Counted from the first letter of the stretch, positions 8,490-17,438 are shown. The stretch is DNA of 64,000 nucleotides from Candidatus Nanopelagicaceae bacterium (GCA_009694285.1 SHVK01000001.1:49944-113943); one strand, 5' to 3'. Numbers and translations: made by a program. The notes: generated by a model not told the origin, from the letters alone.

Positions 8490-9128
8490 ATGAATCACAG
8501 AGAATACTTAGAGCGTTGGTCTTCTCTTCATGGTTATCAAGAGGGAAAAGGGCCCACCGGAATTGCCCGCGGTTATTTGCTTATTAACTTTTATCTAGCA
8601 AAACCCTTCGTGGTTCTGCGAATTCCAGCAGATGTAGTTTCATTATTGGGGCTCTTGCTTGCCTGCTTAGCTCTACTTGAAAGAAATACATTATGGGCTC
8701 CAATTTTCATTTTACTTTCAGTGATCAGCGATGGATTAGATGGGGCTGTTGCAATTGCAAGGGATCGCGCCACAAAGTGGGGTGCACTTTGGGATTCAAC
8801 TTTAGATCGCATAGTAGAAGCGTTGTGGGTGTTGACGGCCTACTTTGCTGGAGTGCCAACTTGGGCTCTATTGATTGCATGGTGTGCTGCTGCCACACAG
8901 GAGTATGCCAGAGCCCGGCTTTCATCTCTTGTTGATAATGAGATTGGAGTTGTGAGTATTTGTGAAAGACCGGTGCGAGCAATATTTATTGCCATTGCAT
9001 TGGCACTCGGAATATATAATTTAGATTTGCAAAATATCAGTATTTTTTTATGGATGGTATTTCAATTAGCAGCATTAGCCCAGGTAATTAAGTATTCATA
9101 TCAGAGATTACAAAAGTCGATGATGTAA
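8490..9128 (+). CDS. CDP-alcohol phosphatidyltransferase family membrane protein with a variant motif
   Basis: 212 residues with several membrane helices. The family signature DxxDGxxAR-x8-Gx3Dx3D is present as SDGLDGAVAIARDRATKWG followed by ALWDSTLDR: all four aspartates and both glycines are in register, but the Arg of the AR pair is Ile. Members transfer a phospho-alcohol from a CDP-lipid (or a CDP-alcohol to a lipid) to make phospholipid head groups. The substrate cannot be told. The start follows metF by 3 bp and the stop overlaps the next ATG (TAATG). Confidence 0.83.
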   Translation: MNHREYLERWSSLHGYQEGKGPTGIARGYLLINFYLAKPFVVLRIPADVVSLLGLLLACLALLERNTLWAPIFILLSVISDGLDGAVAIARDRATKWGALWDSTLDRIVEALWVLTAYFAGVPTWALLIAWCAAATQEYARARLSSLVDNEIGVVSICERPVRAIFIAIALALGIYNLDLQNISIFLWMVFQLAALAQVIKYSYQRLQKSMM

Positions 9129-10609
9129 TGAGTATTACAATCGCAGTTTTAAGTTTAATTCAAGAGACTAATACGTTTTCAGCAAAAAATGCCACTTATG
9201 AAGATTTTAAGATGCAAGGAATTTGGTATGGCCAAGAGGCAGATTTAAAATCTAGTGGCTCGAATACAGAGATTGCGGGTGCTATTTCATACCTTAGATC
9301 TCAATCATGTGAAGTTATTCCGATCATGCGCGCCTGGGCGATGTCCGGGGGAGTCTTGGGCGATGAAGATTTTAGGGCGCTATTACAACCAGCATTGGAA
9401 ATGATTGTTGCCCTTCCAGTACTTGATGGGGTTATTTTAAATTTACATGGCGCCCTGATAACCCAAACTCATGATTACGCTGATGCCGAAATCGTGGCAA
9501 GAGTGCGCGCTTTAATTGGGGAAGAGATTCCAATCGCAGTAACTCATGACCTGCATGCAAATGTAACTAGCGAGATTATGGAGCAAACTGACATATTAAT
9601 CGGATACCAAACTTATCCACATATAGATCAAGCAGAAACCGGTGCAAAGGCTGCCCAACTATTACTGGATTTGCTTACGGGGGGCGCTCCGATTCAAAGT
9701 GTAATCTCGAAGATTCCATTATTGATTCCGGCGGAGGTGCAGATTATTAAATCTGAACCGATGTTGCAAATCCGAGATTTAGCTGACTCCTATTTATCTG
9801 ATCGAGTAATGGATATTTCTTTATTTCCAGTTCAGCCTTGGATAGATGTACCAAAGTTAGGTTTCGCTGTAACGGTTACCGGTACTCTGGCAAAACCGGA
9901 ACTGCTGAAAATTGCCACAGAGATCAGCGACAAAATCTGGGAAATTAAAGAACAGTTTGAGGTGGATTTGGTAAAACCTGCTGACGCTATAACAAGGATC
10001 AGAAAAGGCAATGAAGCAGGCCGAAGTAAGTTTTCAATTTTATTGCAATCAAGTGATGCACCACCAGGCGGGGCTGCCGGTGATAATGCCGCTTTGATTG
10101 GAGAACTAATAAAAGCTGGGCCAGATTTCAATGTTTACACAAACGTTGTCGATGTAAACGCAGTTGCGGATGCTAATGATGCGGGCGTTGGCGGCGAAGT
10201 GAAACTGTCGATTGGTGCCGCGATTGACCCAAGATGGTCCGATGGAGTGCTAATTTTTGGAAAAGTTTTAAAGTTGGGATCCACCCCAATACTTCTTAAG
10301 GGAATTGTCATGAATGGACAAGAGGTCTCAATTGGTAACTGGGCAACAATAGATTGTGGGCGTGGTTTGATAATTTTAGTTAGCACTGAGCCCGCACCAT
10401 CATTTGATCCAGCTACATATGAAAGCGTTGGATTGGCGGTTGAAAAGGCAGATGCGGTACACGTTCGGTCATGCGCACTTTTCAGAGCCAGCTATGTTGA
10501 TCTATTTGATGAAGTTTTAATTTTAGATATTCCTGGGCCGACATCGCCTGCATTAGCCAAGCTTGATTATCAGCGAGCCCAAAGACCGTTATTTCCTTTA
10601 GATCGTTGA
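9128..10609 (+). CDS. M81 family metallopeptidase (MlrC-like)
   Basis: 493 residues. It opens with ITIAVLSLIQETNTFS, the M81/MlrC start; LNLHGAL, AVTHDLHAN and the GYQTYPHID region carry the likely zinc ligands (Asp/His), and a GGAAGDN stretch follows near residue 320. In sphingomonads MlrC hydrolyses linearised microcystin; most M81 members elsewhere have unknown peptide or amide substrates. It is translationally coupled to the CDP-alcohol transferase. Its last 40 bp overlap the convergent desaturase gene. No signal peptide, so cytoplasmic. Assigning microcystin as substrate would be over-reading. Confidence 0.85.
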   Translation: MSITIAVLSLIQETNTFSAKNATYEDFKMQGIWYGQEADLKSSGSNTEIAGAISYLRSQSCEVIPIMRAWAMSGGVLGDEDFRALLQPALEMIVALPVLDGVILNLHGALITQTHDYADAEIVARVRALIGEEIPIAVTHDLHANVTSEIMEQTDILIGYQTYPHIDQAETGAKAAQLLLDLLTGGAPIQSVISKIPLLIPAEVQIIKSEPMLQIRDLADSYLSDRVMDISLFPVQPWIDVPKLGFAVTVTGTLAKPELLKIATEISDKIWEIKEQFEVDLVKPADAITRIRKGNEAGRSKFSILLQSSDAPPGGAAGDNAALIGELIKAGPDFNVYTNVVDVNAVADANDAGVGGEVKLSIGAAIDPRWSDGVLIFGKVLKLGSTPILLKGIVMNGQEVSIGNWATIDCGRGLIILVSTEPAPSFDPATYESVGLAVEKADAVHVRSCALFRASYVDLFDEVLILDIPGPTSPALAKLDYQRAQRPLFPLDR

Positions 10610-12111
10610 GAAATAATTCCCGCAACGATTTCTCCACTTAAGCCAACAAGTGGTAACCCGCCACCTGGGTGTGCGGAACCTCCCACTAAATAAAGTCCGT
10701 CAATCGGAGATCGATTTTTTGCTCTCCCAAAAGCTGCACGAGCACCATTACTTGATCGGCCGTAAATCGAACCACCAGGTGCAAGGTGGTTATTTTCAAT
10801 CTGTAGCGGTGAACCGTATTCAAAAACTTCAATTCGTTCGCGTTCTACAAAACCTTTGCTAACTAGAAGATCTACAAGGCGGTCTGCGTATTCTTTTGCA
10901 ACACCTGGAGTACTCCAATCAAAACCTTTGCCATCTTTACTGTGTCTTGGAGCATTTACCAGTACAAATAAACTTTCATGGTTTGCCAAATCTTGGTTGG
11001 GTACCATTTGTTCATCTACAGGGGAGCAGATGTAAAGTGTTGGATCTGCAACTGGTTGAAAATCTTTGAAGACTGCATCAAATTCAGCATCATAATTTTC
11101 TGGGAAAGAAATCGTGTGATGATTCAGATTTGATCGCTTGCCTTTCAGCCCAATTGTTAAATAAAAACCTGATAACGATGGTTCACTTTTCATAATCTTT
11201 CGTTTTTCTTTGCGTGCTACTGCTAGATCACCAAGTAAAGTTCCATATGTTACTTCAGAGTCTGCATTACTTATTACGGTCTGTGTATCTATTATCCGAC
11301 CGTCATTTAATTTAACTCCAGTCACTTTCCCATCACTAGTTAATATTTGAGATACTGGACAATTGTATTCAATTAGCGCACCACAATTTTCAGCACGTTC
11401 AGCAAGTGCTTGACCTAACTTGCCAATTCCGCCGCCAATATGCCAAGCCCCAAAAACCATTTCGACATATGGAATTGTTAAAAGTACTGCTGGGGCTTTG
11501 CGAGGGTCAGAGCCAGTATAAGTTGCATAACGATCAATCAAGGTGCGCAAATGGGGATCGCGAATTTTTCGATTAACTAATGATCGCAATGAACGCCATG
11601 GAGCGATAGTAAAAAGATCGGAAAATATTTTTGGTCTGACAATTAATGAAGTAATACTTCCTAGTTCTGATTCAACAAATGGTTCTCTAGAGACGGCCCA
11701 CATTCTTTCGGCACGTTTCATTAAATTTTCCCATTCAGCGGCAGCTTTCAACCCAAATGATTTTTCGATAGCAGCAGATGTTCCAGCTCTAGATGAGGAT
11801 GGCAAAGTTAGTCTGGTTCCATCCGGAAAGAAATAATCGAAGGCTGGTTCTACCGGAGTTACTTTGAGGACTTGACCTAAATGCTTTCCACTTTTCAAAA
11901 ATAGGTCACGGTATACAGCAGGCAGAGTTAACAAAGATGGGCCAGTATCAAAAGAGTAGCCATTAATATTTATGGTTCGACATTTTCCGCCTGGTTGTGA
12001 GCTGGATTCAAAAACTTTAACTTTAAAACCAGCTTTAGCAAGGCGGGTAGCGGCAGCAAGACCACCAATGCCAGCACCTATAACAACAATCTCACCACCT
12101 TGCTTAATCAT
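10570..12111 (-). CDS. CrtI-family carotenoid desaturase/hydroxycarotenoid desaturase (CrtD-like)
   Basis: 513 residues. N-terminal FAD motif VVIGAGIGGLAAATRLAKAG, then GGKCRT and YSFDTGPSLLTLP; C-terminal GGSAHPGGGLPLVGLSGE. It is a second member of the phytoene desaturase superfamily, clearly different from crtI at 5-6.5 kb. Since it lies with CruF and a glycosyltransferase, it probably desaturates (3,4-) a hydroxylated acyclic end, as CrtD does, but a CrtO-type ketolase is possible. It overlaps the upstream glycosyltransferase gene by 4 bp and the convergent M81 gene by 40 bp. Confidence 0.86.
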   Translation of the reverse strand: MIKQGGEIVVIGAGIGGLAAATRLAKAGFKVKVFESSSQPGGKCRTININGYSFDTGPSLLTLPAVYRDLFLKSGKHLGQVLKVTPVEPAFDYFFPDGTRLTLPSSSRAGTSAAIEKSFGLKAAAEWENLMKRAERMWAVSREPFVESELGSITSLIVRPKIFSDLFTIAPWRSLRSLVNRKIRDPHLRTLIDRYATYTGSDPRKAPAVLLTIPYVEMVFGAWHIGGGIGKLGQALAERAENCGALIEYNCPVSQILTSDGKVTGVKLNDGRIIDTQTVISNADSEVTYGTLLGDLAVARKEKRKIMKSEPSLSGFYLTIGLKGKRSNLNHHTISFPENYDAEFDAVFKDFQPVADPTLYICSPVDEQMVPNQDLANHESLFVLVNAPRHSKDGKGFDWSTPGVAKEYADRLVDLLVSKGFVERERIEVFEYGSPLQIENNHLAPGGSIYGRSSNGARAAFGRAKNRSPIDGLYLVGGSAHPGGGLPLVGLSGEIVAGIISQRSKGNNGLWAR

Positions 12112-13202
12112 ATTTTTCTACCTTTCCAGGAAAGGTTTCCACGTGAGTGTTTAATCCATGATGTTGTAAGTATGTATATGAGAAATAATATTGAGATTGG
12201 GTGCAAGAATGAAGAAAGTAAATTTCCGCGGGATAGTTTGGCGGCAAAGATTCGGGATAAAACAATCAAAAGATAAGAAATTAAACCAATTAAAGAACCC
12301 TTTAGCATTTCAAAAAATGGATAAACAAAAAATAAAATGAGTAGCAGCGATAAACCAATAGCATTTGGAATCGAGTTGAAAGCCCGCCAAAGTGATTTTT
12401 GATAACCATTACGAAGTTGAGGCCAATTTTGATACATACGGCAGTAAGCAATATTTGACCCATTGCTTACTCCTCCTTTAAAGCCGGCACGCTTCAATGA
12501 CTTTGCTAACTCCATGTCATCGATCACTTCGCCTTTTATTGCTTTGTGACCACCACTAGCTATGTATGCCGCAGTTTGCACCACAAAAAACTGACCATTT
12601 GCAGCTGTTAAAGAAGGTCTGCTCGATTTTTGCGCCAACTTAATTGGCAGCGTACTTAGCCAACTCCATTGCAATAATGGTTGAATTAAATGTTCACTCC
12701 AACTTTTAGCAATCTGTCGGGGATAAGGTGAGATGAATTCCAAATTCTTGATTTGTAGTTCAGAAATAGCGCTAGCAATAGCATCATTACTTACCCTGAT
12801 ATCTGCATCTAGAAAAACTAAATATCTTGCATTTGATTTTGCAACAGCTAATTGGTGGCAGGCATAATTTTTCCCAAGCCATTCAGATGGAAGTGGTTTG
12901 CCCTCCAGAATTTCTATTTTTTCGTATTGATTAACATAAGACCGCACTGCTTCCGCAGTTAAATCTGTTGAATTATCATCGAGAACTGTGACCGTGTAAT
13001 CGCTCAATAAACTCTGTTCGCTTAGATCAGAGAGCAAATTTTTAATGTTATTTTCTTCATCCCTTGCTGGTATTAAAATGGCAATCTTCGAATCCACAAG
13101 CCCAGGTTTAGAAGGCCGTAAGTAAAAAAAATTGTAAATGCTGTTTAGTAACAGCAACGCTGAAAAAATTAGAATAAATAAGTTCAAGGACGTGCAAACC
13201 AT
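12108..13202 (-). CDS. Family 2 glycosyltransferase, membrane-anchored (CruG-like)
   Basis: 364 residues. An N-terminal membrane segment (about 5-25) is followed by a GT2 domain: ILIPARDEENNI, VLDDNSTDLTAE, the FLDADIR DxD-type motif, and a DDMELAKSLK region; two or three membrane segments close the C-terminus. It is sandwiched between cruF and a CrtD-like desaturase and overlaps both. In cyanobacteria CruG, also GT2, glycosylates the 2'-hydroxyl of myxol made after CruF. A carotenoid glycosyltransferase is therefore the likeliest role; the sugar is unknown. Confidence 0.82.
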   Translation of the reverse strand: MVCTSLNLFILIFSALLLLNSIYNFFYLRPSKPGLVDSKIAILIPARDEENNIKNLLSDLSEQSLLSDYTVTVLDDNSTDLTAEAVRSYVNQYEKIEILEGKPLPSEWLGKNYACHQLAVAKSNARYLVFLDADIRVSNDAIASAISELQIKNLEFISPYPRQIAKSWSEHLIQPLLQWSWLSTLPIKLAQKSSRPSLTAANGQFFVVQTAAYIASGGHKAIKGEVIDDMELAKSLKRAGFKGGVSNGSNIAYCRMYQNWPQLRNGYQKSLWRAFNSIPNAIGLSLLLILFFVYPFFEMLKGSLIGLISYLLIVLSRIFAAKLSRGNLLSSFLHPISILFLIYILTTSWIKHSRGNLSWKGRKI

Positions 13203-13987
13203 TGTGAAATAAAATATGGAACGACAATTATTCCAAGTGCTACTCCGCCAATAAAAGCAATCCCTGGGCGAGAAAAGAAAAATAGGTTAGCTATAATTCC
13301 AGAAATCCAAGTCCAAACTAAGAAAATATCAGCGACTGTAGTTTCAGATCCAGCACGCCTGCGTTGATGTGGAAGCACCAAGTGCAGCAATGACATAAGC
13401 ACGATGCCAGATAGGAACCAGCCAAGAGCATTTGAGGCTGGGATTTCCGGCATAAAAGGAATGTATGGATCTGGATTTGCCCAACTCCATCTGCCATCGC
13501 GAACCATTTGTGGATCCAAGAATAAATCCCAAGCCATTAGACCAAATCCACCGATCACTGCGCTCCAGCGTGGATTAATTCGACGAGCGGCGATTAACAA
13601 CGGGTGAGCAAGCATCGTCCAAGCAAATGGAACTATGAGTGGGACTCCAGCGATAGCCCAACCAAGTGATTGGTCATATTTGTAATAACCAAATGGCCAA
13701 CCTGAATGCAGCCCTATTTGTTCAATGGTAAAAGCGAAAGTGAGAGTAATTAATAAATAATTAATGGTGTATTTGCGACCATACGTTAAAAGTGCGTGCA
13801 GAGCCATCGCCAAACTTGAAGAAAGAACTGTGGTGAAAGTTATAACCCTAAGGGCATTTCCATTTAGTAATGGATAAGAAATTTGGATTAATATCGCAAC
13901 AGCAAGCGCCGACCAGACCAGAATAGATTGGAAGGTGGTTGGCCCGCTTCTACTGCGCGGTGGTTGAATGTAATTTCTGATTGCCAC
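13184..13987 (-). CDS. cruF: Carotenoid 1,2-hydratase of the CruF family
   Basis: 267 residues, about seven hydrophobic segments. HSGWPFGYYKYD, the AWDLFLDPQMV motif and the RDGRWSW motif are characteristic of CruF and of bisanhydrobacterioruberin hydratases (old DUF422). These add water to the 1',2' double bond of an open psi-end. This means that at least one end of the final carotenoid is probably not cyclised. GTG start, no SD. The 3' end overlaps the glycosyltransferase by 19 bp. Confidence 0.86.
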   Translation of the reverse strand: MAIRNYIQPPRSRSGPTTFQSILVWSALAVAILIQISYPLLNGNALRVITFTTVLSSSLAMALHALLTYGRKYTINYLLITLTFAFTIEQIGLHSGWPFGYYKYDQSLGWAIAGVPLIVPFAWTMLAHPLLIAARRINPRWSAVIGGFGLMAWDLFLDPQMVRDGRWSWANPDPYIPFMPEIPASNALGWFLSGIVLMSLLHLVLPHQRRRAGSETTVADIFLVWTWISGIIANLFFFSRPGIAFIGGVALGIIVVPYFISQWFARP

Positions 13988-14017
13988 CTGCGTATTCTGC
14001 CTTAAAGCGCCTTCATT

Positions 14018-14704
14018 TTAATTAGCAAAATCGACCCCATTTAGCGTGCCAGAGATCTCGCGAACTCCAAATCGCGCAAAAAGCTCTTCTGAATACCAAT
14101 TTAGCTCTGCGGTTTTGGCAATGGCGGTCTTATGAGCGCTGCCCTCATAAGCAAAAGTTCTTAATGCCGCACCATCTCGCCAGATCGAGAAAGTTCCTTG
14201 GAGGCCAATGGGTGCCTCGCCAATTCCTATCGCTGCCAGCAATCCTGATTGACTGTGTAAATCTCGTGTTACCGGAGGAACTGCACGCCAAAACTGAAAA
14301 TTCATCCACCATTTAATTCGCGCTCTAGTAATGGCTGCGACTTTTCCTTCCCATTTACTTGGAGTGGGTTCACCAAACGGCTTGCTTTTCGCCCATAGTC
14401 CATGAGATGAAAGCGGTTGCAAAGTTACTCTTAATTGCTCACTTGAATGCCGATTCCACTTTTTCACTAATTTTGATTTATAAAAATTAGCAGCAGAATC
14501 TTCATCTGAAAAAACTAGCAGTGCAGCCCACTGATTCAGATCTGCATCCGTTGGAGTAAAACTTACGCCTCGACCAGTTCCCAGAGATTTCGCAAAAGTA
14601 ACTCCTGGAAATCTTCTAAATTGGAATGGATTAATTGCCATTTGGACTAAGACCCACGGTAGAGAACGAGTTGAAGTCTTCCAGACATATAAAACGGGGA
14701 TCAT
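14018..14704 (-). CDS. CrtA-like carotenoid monooxygenase (spheroidene monooxygenase family)
   Basis: 228 residues. The pattern WAALLVFSDEDSAANFY, LQPLSSHGLWAKSKPF, ITRARIKWWMNFQFWRAVP and GIGEAPIGLQGTFSIW matches the CrtA family, a heme enzyme that puts keto groups at C-2 of acyclic carotenoids. It sits between cruF and an alpha/beta hydrolase on the same strand, 30 bp from cruF. The ATG at 14704 has no RBS; an internal ATG at codon 22 is possible, but the residues before it look conserved. The substrate is inferred from the neighbours. Confidence 0.8.
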   Translation of the reverse strand: MIPVLYVWKTSTRSLPWVLVQMAINPFQFRRFPGVTFAKSLGTGRGVSFTPTDADLNQWAALLVFSDEDSAANFYKSKLVKKWNRHSSEQLRVTLQPLSSHGLWAKSKPFGEPTPSKWEGKVAAITRARIKWWMNFQFWRAVPPVTRDLHSQSGLLAAIGIGEAPIGLQGTFSIWRDGAALRTFAYEGSAHKTAIAKTAELNWYSEELFARFGVREISGTLNGVDFAN

Positions 14705-14720
14705 ATGAATAATTCTTGAT

Positions 14721-15512
14721 TCATTTGACTAAACTTACTGCTTCATTAATTATTTTTACCACCTTGCTTGGTTCGTCCCACATCGGAGCATGCCCAACTT
14801 TTTCAAGCACAACCCATTTAGCATGGGCCGGTGCTAATGAACGCTCCTGACATGTTCGAGATGGAAGCACAAAATCACTATCGCCAAAAACAATAGTGGT
14901 TGGGATTTGATCTGAAATCATTGAATCAAACCTTCGATTTAGGGTTGCATCCCAGGCGGGGTAGTAACCATCAGATTCAGACATGGCTGTCACTGCATCT
15001 AAAAGTGTTTGATAATCCATTTCTTCCCAGTGCGGAGAAATTCGCGAAAATCCTAGTCGTCGAGCTGCCAAACTTTTTAGCGCAGTTGGCGCAACTCCAC
15101 TTGAAACTTTTGCCATACGTTTACTTAGGTCAGTTCCTGGCACTCGATGTAAGAATGGCGTCAACCAAAGTCCCGCAGGAGCTAACCCAGTTACGGTTGC
15201 AATCAAATTTGGTTCGGCAGTCGCTAATTCAAGTGCGATCCAACCACCAAGCGAATTTCCAATCAAATGAACTGGAGGTAAATCAAGTTGCCTTATTAAA
15301 TCTGCAATTGCACAAGCAATTGAAGCGGGATCCATCTGTATTTCCGGATCTAATGGATTTCCACCATGCCCTGGTAGGTCAAGCAATAAAATTGAGCCAG
15401 AACTTTCCAATTCAGGAAGTAGTGGCTTCCATGCACTGGAAGCTGATCCCATTCCATGGATTAAGACAAAAACTGGCTCACTGGATCCACTGAGTTGATA
15501 CTTGATAGGCAT
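14721..15512 (-). CDS. Alpha/beta hydrolase
   Basis: 263 residues. LIHGMGSASSAWKPLL holds the oxyanion-hole HG, LLLDLPGHGGN follows, and the nucleophile elbow is GNSLGG (Ser near 106). FGDSDFVLP carries the likely acid and VGHAPMWDEP the catalytic His, so the triad appears complete. It lies 16 bp upstream of the CrtA-like gene in the same direction and may be co-transcribed. The substrate is unknown; an esterase acting on a carotenoid or lipid ester would fit the context but is only a guess. Confidence 0.85.
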   Translation of the reverse strand: MPIKYQLSGSSEPVFVLIHGMGSASSAWKPLLPELESSGSILLLDLPGHGGNPLDPEIQMDPASIACAIADLIRQLDLPPVHLIGNSLGGWIALELATAEPNLIATVTGLAPAGLWLTPFLHRVPGTDLSKRMAKVSSGVAPTALKSLAARRLGFSRISPHWEEMDYQTLLDAVTAMSESDGYYPAWDATLNRRFDSMISDQIPTTIVFGDSDFVLPSRTCQERSLAPAHAKWVVLEKVGHAPMWDEPSKVVKIINEAVSLVK

Positions 15513-15597
15513 GGCGCCATTCTCTCAGGAATAAGAGTTTCCGTCATGCCGAGTTAAGGTATCTTGTTGCCAGAAATAGAGATTTTCTTCGATATCC

Positions 15598-16347
15598 CTA
15601 TTTTAAGATGGATTCTATTAATGTAGCCGTACCAACCAAAAATAAGAAGTAAGCAAATATTCGTTCAAGAGTGACTGATTTTAGTGCAGCACCCTTTTGA
15701 GTTGCGAGTACTGAGAAAGTAATCGCACTTACCAAGATTATGATTGGGATATCCCACGAAACATTTTGGATGTTCTGAAAACGAAAAAGTAGGGCGGTTA
15801 CTGAATTCAGGATCATTAATGCAAGTCCGGTACCTGCAGCTATCTGTGCGGACTCACCAAACACAAGTATCAAAGTTGGAATCGCTAAAAATGCTCCACC
15901 GACACCAAATAATCCAGCCATAAATCCAATCAGTGACCCCACCAAAGGAAGCACCCAGGGGCTCCTTTTCTTTACAGTCAAATCTTTTTGGAATGTTCTC
16001 CAAATCATGCTTGTCGCGGAGGCTAAGAGAATTACACCAAATCCGATTAGCAAAGCCTTTTCACTTATGACTTTCGAAAGCTGAACACCAAAGTAATTCC
16101 CAAGTAATCCAATACTCCACAAAATTAGAGCTGACTTTATTTGAACTTGTTTTCGACGAAAGCGAGGGATAATACTTGCTGTTGCTGTTGTAATCACTAT
16201 TACTAATGAGGCGGTCGTCGCATTTATCGCAGAATATCCAAAGATATAAACCAATGCCGGTACGGCAAGAATTGCGCCCCCAGTTCCAATAAGCCCTAGA
16301 GCCGAACCCATGATCGCTCCGACGATAATTGCTAATAATGGGGTCAC
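15598..16347 (-). CDS. TSUP family permease (TauE/SafE-type sulfite/sulfonate exporter)
   Basis: 249 residues with about eight membrane segments. The two-fold repeated signature is visible: GLIGTGGAILAVPALVYIFG near the N-terminus and GLFGVGGAFLAIPTLILVFG in the middle. The family moves sulfite, sulfoacetate, sulfur or other organic anions. GTG start. No neighbouring gene for sulfur metabolism helps to define the substrate. Confidence 0.9.
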   Translation of the reverse strand: MTPLLAIIVGAIMGSALGLIGTGGAILAVPALVYIFGYSAINATTASLVIVITTATASIIPRFRRKQVQIKSALILWSIGLLGNYFGVQLSKVISEKALLIGFGVILLASATSMIWRTFQKDLTVKKRSPWVLPLVGSLIGFMAGLFGVGGAFLAIPTLILVFGESAQIAAGTGLALMILNSVTALLFRFQNIQNVSWDIPIIILVSAITFSVLATQKGAALKSVTLERIFAYFLFLVGTATLIESILK

Positions 16348-16466
16348 GCCAGCAATTGTGGCAGATAATCTCTTTGCTTTTCAGCGACTCCTTGCGTTTC
16401 TTCTTCTCCTTGATGTTGAATTTCTTTTGGAGAGAGCGTTCCGGCACTTCCGGTATTAGTTCAAAG

Positions 16467-16613
16467 TTGAGCAAAAATGCAGTAGTGGTAATCGATGACA
16501 CAAAGCGAAGTGGGGAGAAAGCATTGGCAGAAAGCTTCGCTAATGCTCTTCCAAACCATACGTTACGGTTTCTAGATCATGAAAAAGGAAGTGCAATAAT
16601 CGAACTGCTGTAG
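16467..16613 (+). CDS. Possible small hypothetical protein (48 aa)
   Basis: A TTG-started frame encoding a hydrophobic beta-like start (AVVVIDDT), a charged middle (KRSGEKALAESF) and an end LDHEKGSAIIELL. The composition is protein-like rather than random. There is no RBS and no recognisable family; it may be a remnant or an unexpressed frame. Confidence 0.25.
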   Translation: MSKNAVVVIDDTKRSGEKALAESFANALPNHTLRFLDHEKGSAIIELL

Positions 16614-16655
16614 CCATGAAAACCCATGACAGGTTGAAGAATGCAGTAGTCTCGC

Positions 16656-16661
16656 TAAAGT
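16656..16661 (+). promoter_or_regulatory. Putative -10 element of the mannosyltransferase gene (leaderless)
   Basis: TAAAGT exactly 6 nt before the GTG start at 16668; no Shine-Dalgarno is present. Confidence 0.45.
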
Positions 16662-16667
16662 GAGCAA

Positions 16668-17438
16668 GTGGAACTTTCTGCGAACTCTTTGCTCTTAATA
16701 CCTACATACAATGAGGCATTGAATATTAGTACTCTGATTAATGAAATTAGATTAACAGTTCCTTTGTTGCAAATTTTAGTGATTGACGATAATTCTTCAG
16801 ACGGTACCGCAGAACTAGTTAATCAATTTATGAGTAATGACAATAAAGTAGAGCTTTTATCACGTCCTGAGAAAACTGGACTCGGAAATGCATACCGTGC
16901 TGGATTTGCATGGGGCATGGAGAGAAATTTTGAATACTTTATTGAAATGGACGCAGACCACTCTCATCGGGTTGCAGATTTGGAAAAATTGCTAGCCCAA
17001 GCAGATAAATATGATTTAACTATTGGATCCAGGTGGATTAAAGGTGGGCAAATTATTGGTTGGGCAAAACATCGTGAAATTCTTTCACGGTTTGGAAGTG
17101 GCTACTCCAGAATTTTGCTGGGTTTAAAGACGCGGGATTGCACAAGTGGATTTAGAGTTTTCTCACGTAGGGCAGTAGAGAGCATTGATTTCAAAAATAT
17201 CCAATCTAATGGATATGGATTTCAAGTGGAAACACTTTATCGAGCACACGAGGCTGGACTAGCAGTAGGAGAGGTGCCAATTACTTTTGTCGAGCGACGA
17301 GAAGGTGTCTCAAAGATGCACAGCGGAATTGTTTTTGAGGCTATGTGGAATGTTACTAAATGGGGTTATGGCAGATTACTTGCTAAATTTTTGCGCACTT
17401 TATCTACCCATCCATCCACCATCGACAGTGATGGTTGA
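16668..17438 (+). CDS. Polyprenol-phosphate mannose synthase (DPM1/Ppm1-like GT2)
   Basis: 256 residues. GT2 motifs: LIPTYNEALNI, VIDDNSSDGTAEL, EMDADHSH (DxD metal site), then GSRWIKGG and TSGFRVFSRRA, the pattern of dolichol/polyprenol-phosphate mannosyltransferases; QSNGYGFQVE and FVERREGVSKM are also typical. It transfers mannose from GDP-mannose to polyprenyl phosphate, the donor for extracytoplasmic mannosylation in actinobacteria. There are no C-terminal membrane helices. It converges on and overlaps the SDR gene by 39 bp. GTG start. Confidence 0.9.
   Translation: MELSANSLLLIPTYNEALNISTLINEIRLTVPLLQILVIDDNSSDGTAELVNQFMSNDNKVELLSRPEKTGLGNAYRAGFAWGMERNFEYFIEMDADHSHRVADLEKLLAQADKYDLTIGSRWIKGGQIIGWAKHREILSRFGSGYSRILLGLKTRDCTSGFRVFSRRAVESIDFKNIQSNGYGFQVETLYRAHEAGLAVGEVPITFVERREGVSKMHSGIVFEAMWNVTKWGYGRLLAKFLRTLSTHPSTIDSDG

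Larger units (their letters stand above)
16348..16667. other. Mostly non-coding gap between the TSUP gene and the mannosyltransferase
   Basis: About 320 bp. The only candidate gene is a weak 48-codon ORF from a TTG at 16467. The rest shows no terminator, repeat or RNA gene that I can support, apart from the -10-like hexamer at 16656-16661 that belongs to the next gene. Confidence 0.4.

Noticed and set aside
16061..16501. 146-codon minus-strand frame overlapping the TSUP gene
   Set aside because: Ser/Lys-rich shadow of the TSUP reading frame; no RBS, no motif, and it lies mostly within a clear transporter gene.
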